Of a stretch of 5,925 bases of DNA, positions 5,884-5,925 are shown piece by piece. Both the position numbers and the translations under genes were made by a program. Source of the stretch: an uncultured Peptococcaceae bacterium (GTDB taxonomy: Bacteria; Bacillota; Peptococcia; Peptococcales; Peptococcaceae); the NCBI GenBank assembly GCA_900553245.1, contig USCP01000125.1, forward strand, positions 1 to 5,925, read 5' to 3'. The stretch's first letter is position 1. Every line of letters starts with the position of its first letter. The notes beneath the pieces are model-generated. The model made no database searches, was not told the DNA's origin, and saw only the letters and a program-made list of their open reading frames with translations.

Positions 5884-5925
5884 TTAACATATGCCATGGA
5901 CAGATGAAGTAAACTCCCGGAATTG
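5884..5925 (-). pseudogene. Possible frameshifted upstream part of the SLH protein
   Basis: Read on the - strand from 5924, one frame is open and encodes NSGSLLHLSMAYVN before meeting the SLH protein's frame at about 5880-5886. Adding one base there would join the two as ...AYVNLNDIGLTADING..., which reads like continuous surface-protein sequence. Only about 14 codons are visible, so this could be chance. A base lost near the end of a contig is the simplest explanation; a real disrupting mutation is the alternative. Confidence 0.35.

Noticed and set aside
1..5925. CRISPR arrays, tRNA or rRNA genes, insertion sequences
   Set aside because: No regularly spaced short repeats, no cloverleaf or rRNA-like sequence, and no transposase coding or terminal inverted repeats were seen. 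The only sizeable repeat is the HMA duplication.

Overview
The window looks like bacterial chromosome from a Bacillota species, probably an anaerobic gut-type member of the Clostridia or a relative. The clues are strong GGAGG-type ribosome binding sites, a CsoR-family copper repressor, and a large surface protein ending in three SLH domains after InlB-like repeats. I cannot name the genus. Both outer genes run off the window, so neither is complete here.

Layout: (1) Positions 2-2164 on the + strand are a copper-export operon. It holds the C-terminal two thirds of a Cu(I)-exporting P1B-type ATPase (copA), two tandem heavy-metal-associated (HMA) chaperone-like domains, and a CsoR-type copper-sensing repressor. 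It closes with a strong hairpin terminator at 2162-2210. (2) Positions 2235-3092 on the - strand are a convergent gene for a 285-residue protein of unknown function with a C-terminal SEC-C zinc-binding motif. It is visibly more AT-rich than its neighbours. (3) Positions 3093-3315 are a 223-bp intergenic gap holding the leader of the SEC-C gene and the terminator of the next gene. (4) Positions 3316-5883 on the - strand are a large repetitive surface protein (beta-helix-like region, InlB-type repeats, three SLH domains) whose N-terminus is missing.

How the genes work together: CopA would pump Cu(I) out of the cytoplasm, the HMA domains would carry Cu(I) to it, and CsoR would release the promoter, which lies outside the window, when it binds Cu(I). 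The SEC-C and SLH genes have no visible link to copper.

The most interesting point is the junction between copA and the first HMA domain. The copA frame meets a run of 11 C (1390-1400) and stops 32 bases after it. The first HMA domain lies in the -1 frame, has no start signal of its own, and is reached from copA only if the tract gains one base or the ribosome or polymerase slips there. The second HMA domain has its own Shine-Dalgarno and ATG, so it could also be made as a free 70-residue CopZ. This could be a phase-variable or frameshift-controlled switch between a plain pump and a pump with tethered chaperone domains. It could also be a homopolymer sequencing error, and the sequence alone cannot decide.
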